From Crocinitomicaceae bacterium (GTDB lineage Bacteria; Bacteroidota; Bacteroidia; Flavobacteriales; Parvicellaceae): a stretch of 11,259 nt of DNA. Under the pieces are notes generated by a model. It was not told where the DNA came from, did not search any database, and worked only from the letters and a program-made list of their open reading frames with translations. This document shows positions 1 to 7,270 of this stretch, piece after piece (the first letter of the stretch is position 1; every line of letters begins with the position of its first letter). The position numbers and the translations under genes are program-made. The DNA is taken from contig PBJU01000014.1 of assembly GCA_002721285.1 (NCBI GenBank), forward strand, positions 26,792-38,050, written 5' to 3'.

Positions 1-980
1 CTGGATGTGATAGTACAGTTACATTAAATCTCAATATAAATAATAGTTCCTACTCATTTGACAATCAATCAGCTTGCGACTCTATTACTTGGATTAATGG
101 TATTACCTACAACAATAACAACAATACTGCAACTCATATCCTTACTAATAATTTTGGATGTGATAGTATTGTACAATTAAACCTAACGGTTAATTCAAGT
201 AATATTTCAACTGACATACAGACTGCCTGTGATTCACTTACTTGGATTGATGGATTAACCTACAATACTAATAACAATACCGCAACTCATATCCTTACCA
301 ATAATTTTGGATGTGACAGTATAGTTACATTAAATTTAAATATAAATGAAAATGAAGTCAGTCCTTTAGAACTAGAATTAATTTTAGATAATTATTGTTT
401 AGAAACTTATTGGACAATTAAAGATAGTCAAGATTCCATTTGGTATAATGAAGGACCATATAATTGCAATCCAAATGGAGGTGGAGGTCAATCCAACGAT
501 ACAATTATGGCAAACATAAATCTTGAACCAAATGAATGTTACACTTTTGAATTACATGATCATTATGGCGATGGAATGAGTGCAAATCAATATGACACTT
601 CACTAACGAATGGAAGTTGGACATTAACAGAACATAATGGTACAATTTTAATGCAAGGTTCAGGAAATTTTGGAAATAGTATTTCAACAGAATTTTTTGT
701 TGATTCTGCAATTTTATCTTCGATTCCAATTATAAAAAATAACTATACTATAAAAGCTCAACCAAACCCTTTTAAAGAAAATACATTAATTACAATTAAT
801 AATTTGAAGGGTCCATTCGACATTGAGATTTTTGATCTAAACGGACGTATTATATATAAAGCAAATGAAATTAATAATAGATTTTATATTGAAAATGAAA
901 ACATATCTGATGGTATTTATTGGCTTAGAGTAATAAATAAACCTAAATTAATTCCAATCCATTTAATAATTACTCATTAA
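1..980 (+). CDS. T9SS-secreted repeat protein, C-terminal part (5' truncated)
   Basis: The reading frame is open from the window edge (first full codon at position 3) to the TAA at 978-980, giving 325 visible residues; the true start lies upstream. An internal ATG at 507 is not the start, because the same frame encodes clear homologous protein before it. The visible part begins with the tail of one repeat (GCDS), then two full 51-residue repeats of the type ACDS-x-TWI-(D/N)G-x-TY...GCDSIV-x-LNL. A domain follows from about 360 to 725 with YCLETYW, GPYNC, NECYTFELHD and YGDGMSA motifs. The protein ends in a type A T9SS sorting domain (AQPNPF, then an IEIFDLNGR motif, then GIYWLRV). It is therefore expected to cross the outer membrane by T9SS and be attached to the surface or released. 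The catalytic or binding part, if any, is outside the window. The last 206 residues closely match the end of the next gene, a clear paralogue. Confidence is high for class, nil for exact function. Confidence 0.9.
   Translation, partial: GCDSTVTLNLNINNSSYSFDNQSACDSITWINGITYNNNNNTATHILTNNFGCDSIVQLNLTVNSSNISTDIQTACDSLTWIDGLTYNTNNNTATHILTNNFGCDSIVTLNLNINENEVSPLELELILDNYCLETYWTIKDSQDSIWYNEGPYNCNPNGGGGQSNDTIMANINLEPNECYTFELHDHYGDGMSANQYDTSLTNGSWTLTEHNGTILMQGSGNFGNSISTEFFVDSAILSSIPIIKNNYTIKAQPNPFKENTLITINNLKGPFDIEIFDLNGRIIYKANEINNRFYIENENISDGIYWLRVINKPKLIPIHLIITH
45..350 (+). repeat. Two in-frame 51-residue Cys-Asp-Ser repeats
   Basis: Two tandem 153-base units encode ACDSITWINGITY and ACDSLTWIDGLTY, each followed by an Asn-rich stretch, then ATHILTNNFGCDSIV. 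The first Cys codons are at 75 and 228, exactly 153 bases apart. At DNA level, positions 129-169 and 282-322 are the same 41 bases with two differences, so the copies separated recently or are being homogenised. A partial earlier unit (GCDS) is cut by the window edge, so more repeats probably lie upstream. Each unit carries two cysteines about 28 residues apart, plausibly a disulfide (inference). Such repeats are common stalk or spacer modules in Bacteroidetes secreted proteins. Confidence 0.85.
360..980 (+). repeat. Paralogous C-terminal module, copy 1 (YGDGMSA domain plus T9SS sorting domain)
   Basis: This 621-base segment encodes 206 residues and a stop, and matches the equally long segment at 6092-6712. 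By hand count, the first 122 residues agree at about 101 positions (roughly 83%); the sorting domain is less similar. A 23-base run at 564-586 is identical to 6296-6318, while most other codons differ at third positions. This points to an older duplication under protein-level selection, or occasional conversion, rather than a very recent copy. Confidence 0.8.
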
Positions 981-999
981 AAAGGTAGCTTATCACAGC

Positions 1000-1023
1000 T
1001 TATTTAAATATTTATCTAAATAA
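1000..1023 (+). terminator. AT-only hairpin between the two secreted-protein genes (weak)
   Basis: Positions 1000-1009 and 1014-1023 form a 10-base stem with 9 pairs and one mismatch around a 4-base loop, 20 bases after the stop of the upstream gene. The stem has almost no G or C and no T-run follows it, so it is a poor intrinsic terminator. It could also be a chance palindrome in AT-rich DNA. The rest of the 83-base gap (981-1063) shows no convincing TAnnTTTG promoter for the next gene, so the two genes might be co-transcribed. Confidence 0.2.
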
Positions 1024-1063
1024 ATAACTAAATTTATGACGTATTTAATCCTTTTAATTCTTC

Positions 1064-4000
1064 ATGAAAAATTATATCCTATTTTCAATTAAATCTATTT
1101 TAATAATCTTAATTTCATTATCCAGCTTTTCTTCACATAATGCGCAAAACTGGACACAGAACCTTCCCCAAAGAAAATTAAATTCTGGAACGCTAAACTT
1201 TTATGACATACAAAATGCATTTTATAGTGAGTTTCCTAAAGATTCTTTTCCCAATGGAACAAAAGTTGTAGGAAATAACATTCAAAAGATCCCAGAATGG
1301 AAATTATTTAAAAGGTGGGAATGGCAAATGGAAACTAGAGTTGACAAACAATCTGGAAATTTCCCTACAAAATCTGCTTCACAGGTATTAAATGAATTTA
1401 ACCAACAAAGAACTGCAATTAATGGAGGTGGCAATTGGACTAGCGTAGGTCCATCAAGTAGTTGGAGCGGATACTATGGAACTGGAAGACTAAACTGTGT
1501 TACTTTTCACCCTAACAACAATAATATTTTTTGGGTTGGTTCTCCAAGCGGTGGATTATGGAAAACTACTGATGGTGGAGTGAATTGGACTGTTTCAACA
1601 GACGATAATGATGTTCTTGGAGTTAGCACCATTGCTCTTGACCCCAACTATATTAACAACAACACTATTTATATAGGAACTGGCGACAGAGATGGAGGAA
1701 GTATGTGGAGTTTAGGTGGTGGTCAATTGAATGATAATAACAGTATTGGAATTTTAAAATCTACAGATGATGGACAAACTTGGAATTCTACAGGTTTAAC
1801 TTTTACTACTGACCAAAAAAGAACAGTAAATGAAATTCTTATCAACCCAAATAACTCTCAAATTATGTTTGCGGCAACTTCTGTTGGTATATATAAATCT
1901 TCAGATGGCGGTAACAGCTGGACTGTTAAAATATCATCCAATGATTTTGTTGATATGGATTTCAAGCCAGGTTCTTATTCCACTCTTTATGCATCAACCA
2001 CATCTTGGGGGAATTCTAAAATTTTCAAGTCTGATGATGATGGTGAAAACTGGACAGAAGTTTTGAGTGTAGCTGGCAGAAGAATTCAAATTGCTGTAAC
2101 ACCAAACAATTCCAACATTGTATATGCAGTTGCTGCAAATCCTTCAAAGGGTTTAGAAGGGATTTATAAATCAACTAATAGCGGAAGTACATTTAATAAT
2201 ATTTTTTCAGGTGCTAACGCGAGTATGTTGGGTTATAATTGTGATGGATCTGGAGATAACACTGGACAAGGTGCTTATGACCTATGCTTAGCTGCTGATC
2301 CAACAAATGCTAATATTATTTTTCTTGGTGGGGTTAACACATGGAAGTCTACAGACGGAGGAAACACCTGGAATATTAATAACATGTGGACAAACAACTC
2401 ATGTGGCAGCCCTGTTATACATGCTGATAAGCACTATTTAGCTTTTCAAAATGGAACTTCTACACTTTTTGAATGTAATGATGGAGGAATTTACAAAACT
2501 TCCAACGGAGGGAATAATTGGGTTGATGTTACTGGAAATATGATTACTAGTCAAATGTATAGATTGGGAGTTTCTTCATTGTCAAATAACCATTTGCTAT
2601 GTGGCTTACAAGATAATGGAACAAAAAGTATTCAAAATAATAATTGGTCCAATGTTACTGGTGGAGATGGAATGGAATGCATTATTGATTATACTAACTC
2701 AAATATCCAATATGGATGTATTCAAAATGGTAAATTAAGAAGAACAACTAATAATTGGAATTCTTCACAGGTTATTACAGATAATGGAATTCTTAATGGA
2801 TTAGATGGGGCATGGGTTAGTCCATATACCCTAGATCCAAACAACCATGAAACTATATTCCTAGGATTTAAAGAATTGTATAAGTCAACAGATAAAGGAG
2901 ACACATGGACTCAACTTACCAACTTAAACATTACAAATGAACTAAGATCAGTAGTAATAGCTCCTTCCAACAACCAATTTATTTATATGTCAGATTTAGA
3001 TAATTTGTGGAAAACTACAGATGGTGGTAGCTCTTGGGTGGATATAACAACTAATCTTCCTTCCTTCACCAATGACATTACCTATATAGCAATTAAGCAT
3101 AATGATCCGAACACATTATGGATAACATTAGGCCAGTTTAACAATAAAAAAGTTTACGAATCCATTGATGGAGGGGCCTCATGGACAAACATTTCAAATG
3201 GCCTTCCTTCACTTCCTGTAATGAGTATTGTACAAAACAAACAAAACACAGTAGAAAATGAACTATATGTCGGAACTGATGTAGGGGTATATCAAAAATT
3301 AGGAACCAACTCTTGGACACCTTATTGTACAGGCTTACCCAACGTAGTTGTGACAGAATTAGAAATTTATTATGACCCAAATAATTCTGATGACAGCAAG
3401 TTATGGGCAGCAACTTTTGGCAGAGGATTATGGTCATCCCCTTTACCTTCTTTATTTGCAACACAAAATCCAACAGCTCTTAATGCATCACCAGTTAGTC
3501 AAACTCAAATTGATTTAACATGGAATAAAAATGCAAATAATGACAATGTAGTACTAGCATGGTCATCCACTAACTCATTTGGGAGTCCTACAAACGGAAC
3601 TACATATAATACTGGTGACAATATCCCAGGAGGTGGAACAGTAATTTACGAAGGCAATTTAAATAGTTTTAATCATACTTCCTTAACTGCAAACACCCAA
3701 TACTTCTACAAAATTTGGTCTTTTGATGGTAATGATTATTCATCTGGTCAAACTACTGATGCTACAACATTATGTGGTGATATTTCTTCATTCCCCTATT
3801 TTCAAGGTTTTGAAGGTGGTATAATGCCACCAGATTGTTGGACTACATTTAGAGGAACAAATAATCAAGGTGCTAATGATTGGGTAATCAATAGTACAAA
3901 TGTAAAATCAGGAAGCTTTTCAGCATTTGTGCAATATGAAAATGTCCCTAATATAGCCGAAGATTGGTTAGTTAGTCCAAAAATAATTTTACCCAACTCC

Positions 4001-6712
4001 ATTACCTCTGCAAGCCTTGAATATTGGGAAAGGGACACCTATCCTCAAAATTACAACTCAATTTATAAAATAAAAGTATCTACTTCATCACAAACGGATC
4101 ATTCAACATTTACAGATTTATCTAGCTATACGGAACTAGATCTATCAACAAGCTATACTCAAAACACTATTGACTTAAGCGCTTATATTGGACAAGAAAT
4201 ATATATTGCTTTTGTTTTAATACAAGATAATGGAGATGATTGGTACATAGATGATATACAATTTAATACTGGATCATGCAATTCTCCTAGTTCGTTAAAT
4301 GCTTCAAATATCACCCAAAACTCTGCAGACCTTTCTTGGATTGCTGGAGGAACCGAAACTACATGGGAATTAACGTGGGGGCCACAAGGATTTAATACTG
4401 GCTCTGGAAATTTAGTCCCAATGCTTAATAATAATAACTATAATCTTACGGGACTTTCTGCAAATACATCCTACGATTTTTATGTAAAAGCAGATTGTGG
4501 TTTTGGAACTGGATCTACTAATCTTAGCTCCTGGGCAGGACCTTATAACTTCACCACTCTTCCTACAAGTTGTTCTACAACCTATTCAACTGATACTCAA
4601 ACAGCCTGTGATAGTTTAGTTTGGTTAGATGGTATAACGTATAAGTCTGATAACAATTATGCTACTTACACTACTACAAATTCCAATGGTTGCGATAGTA
4701 TAATAACATTAAACCTAACAATTACCAAATGGGATTTAGTATGGTCCGATGAATTTAATGTTGATGGTACAGTAGATAATTCTAAATGGTTTCATCAAAC
4801 ATATGTGCCAAATGGATGGGGATGGTTTAATGGAGAATTACAACATTACACTGATCGAACAGATAATTCTTATGTTCAAAATGGAAATTTACATATTGTT
4901 GCTAAAAGCGAAACTTATACAGATCCCGTTCAGGGAATTACAAAAAACTATACTTCTGCTAGACTTAATTCAAAATTTGCATTTACATATGGAAGAGTGG
5001 AGGCCAGAGCAAAATTACCAAATGGGATTGGAACTTGGCCAGCAATCTGGATGCTTGGGAAAAACATAAATGAAACTGGAGCATATTGGCAGACACAGGG
5101 ATTTGGAACTACAAATTGGCCAGACTGCGGAGAAATTGACATTATGGAACACTGGGGGTCCAATCAAAATTATATTCAAAGTGCACTTCACACACCATCT
5201 TCAAATGGTAACACTATTAATCATGGAGGTCTTATGGCAAATGATGTTTCTAATAACTTTCATTTATATGCCATGGAGTGGTATGCTGATAAAATAGTAT
5301 TTAGTTTAGATGGTGTTGAATATTATACCTATGCTCCTAATCCTCAAAACATGAGTACTTGGCCTTTTATAGATGATCAATATATTTTACTAAACATTGC
5401 AATAGCTAGTAATATTGATCCATTATTTAATCAAAGTGATATGGTTTTAGACTTTGTTCGTGTTTATCAGCAAAACTCTACTAGCAGTTCAGCAACAGAT
5501 ATTCAAACAGCATGTGACTCTTACACATGGATTGATGGAAATACTTATAACTCAAGTAATAACTCTGCAACTTTCACTCTTACCAATTCAAATGGATGTG
5601 ATAGCATAGTAACCCTAGATTTAACTATAAATAACAGCACTATTAGTAACGATATTCACTCTTCATGTAATTCCTTTACATGGATAGATGGAAATACTTA
5701 TAGCGCAAGTAATAATACTGCAACTTTCACTATTGCTAATTCAAATGGATGTGATAGTATAATTAATTTAGATTTAACAATTCACAATAATTATTCAGAT
5801 ACTGTTTTTGTTACAGATTGTGATACATATCAATGGAATAATAATACCTACAATCAATCTGGAGATTATGTAGATAGTAATCAGACCATTTACGGATGTG
5901 ATAGCTTAAAATATTTAAATCTCACCATAAATAATAGTTATAATGACACACTTAACATAACTGTATGCGACTCATTTCAATGGAATAATAATATTTACAC
6001 TTCTTCAGGATTATATTCTAACAACTACTCTTCAATAAACAACTGTGATAGTTTAGTTACTATAGATCTATCCGTAAATAACAATATAATATCCCCATTA
6101 AATCTAGAGCTTATATTAGATTGGTATTGCTTAGAAACATATTGGATAATAAAAGATAGTCAAGACTCTTTATGGTATGATGAAGGCCCTTATAATTGCA
6201 ACCCTAATGGAGGAGGCCCTCAGGCTAATGACACTATTTTTGCAAATATAAATTTGGACCCTAACGAATGCTACACCTTCGAACTTCATGATCAGTATGG
6301 CGATGGAATGAGTGCAAACAATTATGACACTTCTTTAACCAACGGAAACTGGATACTAAAAGATGACAATGGAAATATAATGTTACAAGGTTCTGGAAAT
6401 TTCGGAAATGTTATATCTACAGAATTTTATGTTGACTCAGCTATTTTATCCTCTATTGAAAAATTTAATAATAAGGTATCTAAATTAAAAGCTCAGCCTA
6501 ACCCATTTAAAGAAAGTACTTTAATTACTATAAAAAATACTAAAGGACCATATGAAATTGAAATATTTGATATTAATGGAAGAATGATATATCAAACCAA
6601 AGAAATAAACAATACATTCCACATTAAGAACAAAAATATTTCCAAAGGAATTTATTGGCTTAGAATTAAAAATCAACCAAAATTAATCCCATTGAAATTA
6701 GTTATTGAATAA
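1064..6712 (+). CDS. Secreted multidomain GH16 glycosidase with BNR/sortilin-like propeller and T9SS sorting domain
   Basis: The 1882-residue product starts at an ATG followed by a signal peptide (residues 1-27, likely cut at NA/QN), which fixes the start. Residues about 120-795 carry at least ten Asp-box motifs of the form S/T-x-D-G-G-x-x-W, near residues 167, 233, 278, 322, 369, 428, 478, 607, 650 and 699, and close with FGRGLW; this is a VPS10/BNR-type beta-propeller. Next come a fibronectin III-like domain (802-903), a cleaved-adhesin/MAM-like jelly roll (905-1071, with W-x-x-F and DDWYIDDI), a second fibronectin III-like domain (1073-1170) and one Cys-Asp-Ser repeat (1172-1222). The GH16 domain spans 1223-1470 and shows WPAIWML and EIDIME with E1357 (nucleophile), D1359 and E1362 (acid/base) all present, typical of laminarinase-like beta-glucanases; the exact substrate is not proven. 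Four more repeats, the YGDGMSA domain (1677-1798) and a type A sorting domain (from about 1804, AQPNPF) follow. The expected location is the cell surface or outside the cell. Confidence 0.93.
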   Translation: MKNYILFSIKSILIILISLSSFSSHNAQNWTQNLPQRKLNSGTLNFYDIQNAFYSEFPKDSFPNGTKVVGNNIQKIPEWKLFKRWEWQMETRVDKQSGNFPTKSASQVLNEFNQQRTAINGGGNWTSVGPSSSWSGYYGTGRLNCVTFHPNNNNIFWVGSPSGGLWKTTDGGVNWTVSTDDNDVLGVSTIALDPNYINNNTIYIGTGDRDGGSMWSLGGGQLNDNNSIGILKSTDDGQTWNSTGLTFTTDQKRTVNEILINPNNSQIMFAATSVGIYKSSDGGNSWTVKISSNDFVDMDFKPGSYSTLYASTTSWGNSKIFKSDDDGENWTEVLSVAGRRIQIAVTPNNSNIVYAVAANPSKGLEGIYKSTNSGSTFNNIFSGANASMLGYNCDGSGDNTGQGAYDLCLAADPTNANIIFLGGVNTWKSTDGGNTWNINNMWTNNSCGSPVIHADKHYLAFQNGTSTLFECNDGGIYKTSNGGNNWVDVTGNMITSQMYRLGVSSLSNNHLLCGLQDNGTKSIQNNNWSNVTGGDGMECIIDYTNSNIQYGCIQNGKLRRTTNNWNSSQVITDNGILNGLDGAWVSPYTLDPNNHETIFLGFKELYKSTDKGDTWTQLTNLNITNELRSVVIAPSNNQFIYMSDLDNLWKTTDGGSSWVDITTNLPSFTNDITYIAIKHNDPNTLWITLGQFNNKKVYESIDGGASWTNISNGLPSLPVMSIVQNKQNTVENELYVGTDVGVYQKLGTNSWTPYCTGLPNVVVTELEIYYDPNNSDDSKLWAATFGRGLWSSPLPSLFATQNPTALNASPVSQTQIDLTWNKNANNDNVVLAWSSTNSFGSPTNGTTYNTGDNIPGGGTVIYEGNLNSFNHTSLTANTQYFYKIWSFDGNDYSSGQTTDATTLCGDISSFPYFQGFEGGIMPPDCWTTFRGTNNQGANDWVINSTNVKSGSFSAFVQYENVPNIAEDWLVSPKIILPNSITSASLEYWERDTYPQNYNSIYKIKVSTSSQTDHSTFTDLSSYTELDLSTSYTQNTIDLSAYIGQEIYIAFVLIQDNGDDWYIDDIQFNTGSCNSPSSLNASNITQNSADLSWIAGGTETTWELTWGPQGFNTGSGNLVPMLNNNNYNLTGLSANTSYDFYVKADCGFGTGSTNLSSWAGPYNFTTLPTSCSTTYSTDTQTACDSLVWLDGITYKSDNNYATYTTTNSNGCDSIITLNLTITKWDLVWSDEFNVDGTVDNSKWFHQTYVPNGWGWFNGELQHYTDRTDNSYVQNGNLHIVAKSETYTDPVQGITKNYTSARLNSKFAFTYGRVEARAKLPNGIGTWPAIWMLGKNINETGAYWQTQGFGTTNWPDCGEIDIMEHWGSNQNYIQSALHTPSSNGNTINHGGLMANDVSNNFHLYAMEWYADKIVFSLDGVEYYTYAPNPQNMSTWPFIDDQYILLNIAIASNIDPLFNQSDMVLDFVRVYQQNSTSSSATDIQTACDSYTWIDGNTYNSSNNSATFTLTNSNGCDSIVTLDLTINNSTISNDIHSSCNSFTWIDGNTYSASNNTATFTIANSNGCDSIINLDLTIHNNYSDTVFVTDCDTYQWNNNTYNQSGDYVDSNQTIYGCDSLKYLNLTINNSYNDTLNITVCDSFQWNNNIYTSSGLYSNNYSSINNCDSLVTIDLSVNNNIISPLNLELILDWYCLETYWIIKDSQDSLWYDEGPYNCNPNGGGPQANDTIFANINLDPNECYTFELHDQYGDGMSANNYDTSLTNGNWILKDDNGNIMLQGSGNFGNVISTEFYVDSAILSSIEKFNNKVSKLKAQPNPFKESTLITIKNTKGPYEIEIFDINGRMIYQTKEINNTFHIKNKNISKGIYWLRIKNQPKLIPLKLVIE
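4577..4729 (+). repeat. Cys-Asp-Ser repeat 1 of the GH16 protein, N-terminal to the catalytic domain
   Basis: One 51-residue unit has ACDSLVWLDGITY, an Asn-rich middle, then NSNGCDSIITLNLTI. It lies alone between the second fibronectin III-like domain and the GH16 domain, and runs into the GH16 start (WDLVWSDEF) with only a lysine codon between. It is the same type as the repeats after the GH16 domain and those of the upstream gene. Confidence 0.8.
5474..6082 (+). repeat. Four tandem Cys-Asp-Ser repeats C-terminal to the GH16 domain
   Basis: Four units have first Cys codons at 5513, 5666, 5819 and 5966, giving periods of 51, 51 and 49 residues. Units 2 and 3 of the protein share TWIDGNTY and NSNGCDSI and are close copies. 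Units 4 and 5 are a diverged subtype in which the Trp motif is YQWNNNTY or FQWNNNIY and the middle is shorter. The final unit has lost the Gly of GCDS (NNCDS). Two cysteines per unit are kept in all four. The likely role is a stalk holding the catalytic part away from the C-terminal anchor (inference). Confidence 0.82.
6092..6712 (+). repeat. Paralogous C-terminal module, copy 2 (YGDGMSA domain plus T9SS sorting domain)
   Basis: Partner of 360-980 and of identical length. It contains YCLETYW, GPYNC, NECYTFELHD and YGDGMSA, then AQPNPF, IEIFDINGR and GIYWLRI. The match starts right after the last Cys-Asp-Ser repeat in both genes, so the shared unit is repeat array plus domain plus sorting signal. 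The Asp/Gly-rich YGDGM loop resembles metal-binding loops, but no metal role is shown. Confidence 0.8.
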
Positions 6713-6724
6713 TTATTAGCTTTG
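6692..6724 (+). promoter_or_regulatory. Bacteroidetes-type promoter for the DUF5606 gene
   Basis: The -7 element TAGCTTTG at 6717-6724 matches the Bacteroidetes primary sigma consensus TAnnTTTG at every fixed base. A TTG at 6692-6694 lies 22 bases upstream as the -33 element, inside the last codons of the GH16 gene. The start codon at 6742 is 17 bases further on, giving a very short leader. This suggests the small gene is transcribed apart from the large secreted-protein gene. Confidence 0.6.
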
Positions 6725-6741
6725 CGCGATTAAATTTAATT

Positions 6742-7200
6742 ATGGAACTAAAAGATATAATATCAATTTCTGGGAAATCTGGACTATACAGTATTATTGG
6801 AAAATCTAAAAACAATGTAATTGTTGAATCACTTTCTGAAAAGAAACGATTTCCAATTTTCAACACTAATAAAATTAGTGCATTATCTGATATTAGTATT
6901 TACACATATGATGAAGAAGTACTTTTATCAGATATATACCGAAAAATCTATGAACAGAATAACGGAGATAAAACTATTTCTCACAAAGAATCTCCAGATA
7001 AACTAAAAGAAAAGTTTGAAGAACTAGTACCAAACTATGATAAAGAGCAAGTTTATAACTCTGATATCAAAAAATTATTCCAATGGTATAATATTCTTCA
7101 TGAAACAAAAAATCTAAAACTCAAAGAAGATTCAAGTAAAAAGGAAGATTCTGAAGAAGTTAAAGAAGAAAAAAGTCAATCAAAAAAAGAGACCAATTAA
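6742..7200 (+). CDS. DUF5606 family protein
   Basis: The 152-residue product begins MELKDIISISGKSGLY, followed by VIVESLSEKKRFPIF and ISALSDISIYT; this pattern is recognisable as the N-terminal domain of DUF5606, a family found in Bacteroidetes and of unknown function. There is no signal peptide or membrane segment, so it is probably cytoplasmic. Residues about 1-60 form the conserved part, perhaps a small beta-rich domain. The middle, with a KLFQWYNIL motif, looks helical. The last 30 residues are almost entirely Lys, Glu and Ser, a low-complexity charged tail common in this family. The ATG lies 29 bases after the previous stop and 17 bases after a good promoter, with no Shine-Dalgarno, as is usual in this phylum. 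The family call rests on recalled sequence pattern. Confidence 0.85.
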   Translation: MELKDIISISGKSGLYSIIGKSKNNVIVESLSEKKRFPIFNTNKISALSDISIYTYDEEVLLSDIYRKIYEQNNGDKTISHKESPDKLKEKFEELVPNYDKEQVYNSDIKKLFQWYNILHETKNLKLKEDSSKKEDSEEVKEEKSQSKKETN

Positions 7201-7223
7201 TTTTGGGAAACTTTAACTTTTTA

Positions 7224-7257
7224 TTGAAATCCGCGATAATTTAAAAGATTACATTTG
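7224..7257 (+). promoter_or_regulatory. Bacteroidetes-type promoter for the FKBP operon
   Basis: TACATTTG at 7250-7257 matches TAnnTTTG at every fixed base, and a TTG at 7224-7226 lies 23 bases upstream. The ATG of the first FKBP gene is 13 bases downstream at 7271. With only 3 bases between the two FKBP genes, this promoter probably drives both. The rest of the 70-base gap (7201-7270) shows no strong hairpin terminator. Confidence 0.55.
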
Positions 7258-7270
7258 AAAAAATTAGATT

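Noticed and set aside
45..350. CRISPR-like array
   Set aside because: The repeats are in-frame protein repeats with a 153-base period and no unique spacers.
507..980. A separate small secreted-protein gene starting at the ATG at 507
   Set aside because: The frame is open back to the window edge and the upstream part is homologous to the neighbour's repeats and domain, so this ATG is internal.
981..1063. Promoter for the large secreted-protein gene
   Set aside because: TAAATTTA at 1029-1036 misses the final G of TAnnTTTG and no TTG is placed correctly upstream.
3138..3473. Open frame on the minus strand inside the large secreted-protein gene
   Set aside because: It lies opposite a well-supported domain, has no recognisable motif, and is explained as a chance open frame.
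4803..5297. Short open frames overlapping the GH16 region
   Set aside because: The GH16 domain is intact in the main frame; these are out-of-frame shadows without homology signals.
1064..6712. Polysaccharide utilisation locus around the GH16 gene
   Set aside because: No SusC/SusD-like genes, regulators or other glycosidases are visible in the window.
7190..7225. Possible terminator after the DUF5606 gene
   Set aside because: Only a 4-base stem (CCAA with TTGG) can be formed before the T-rich stretch, which is too weak to call.
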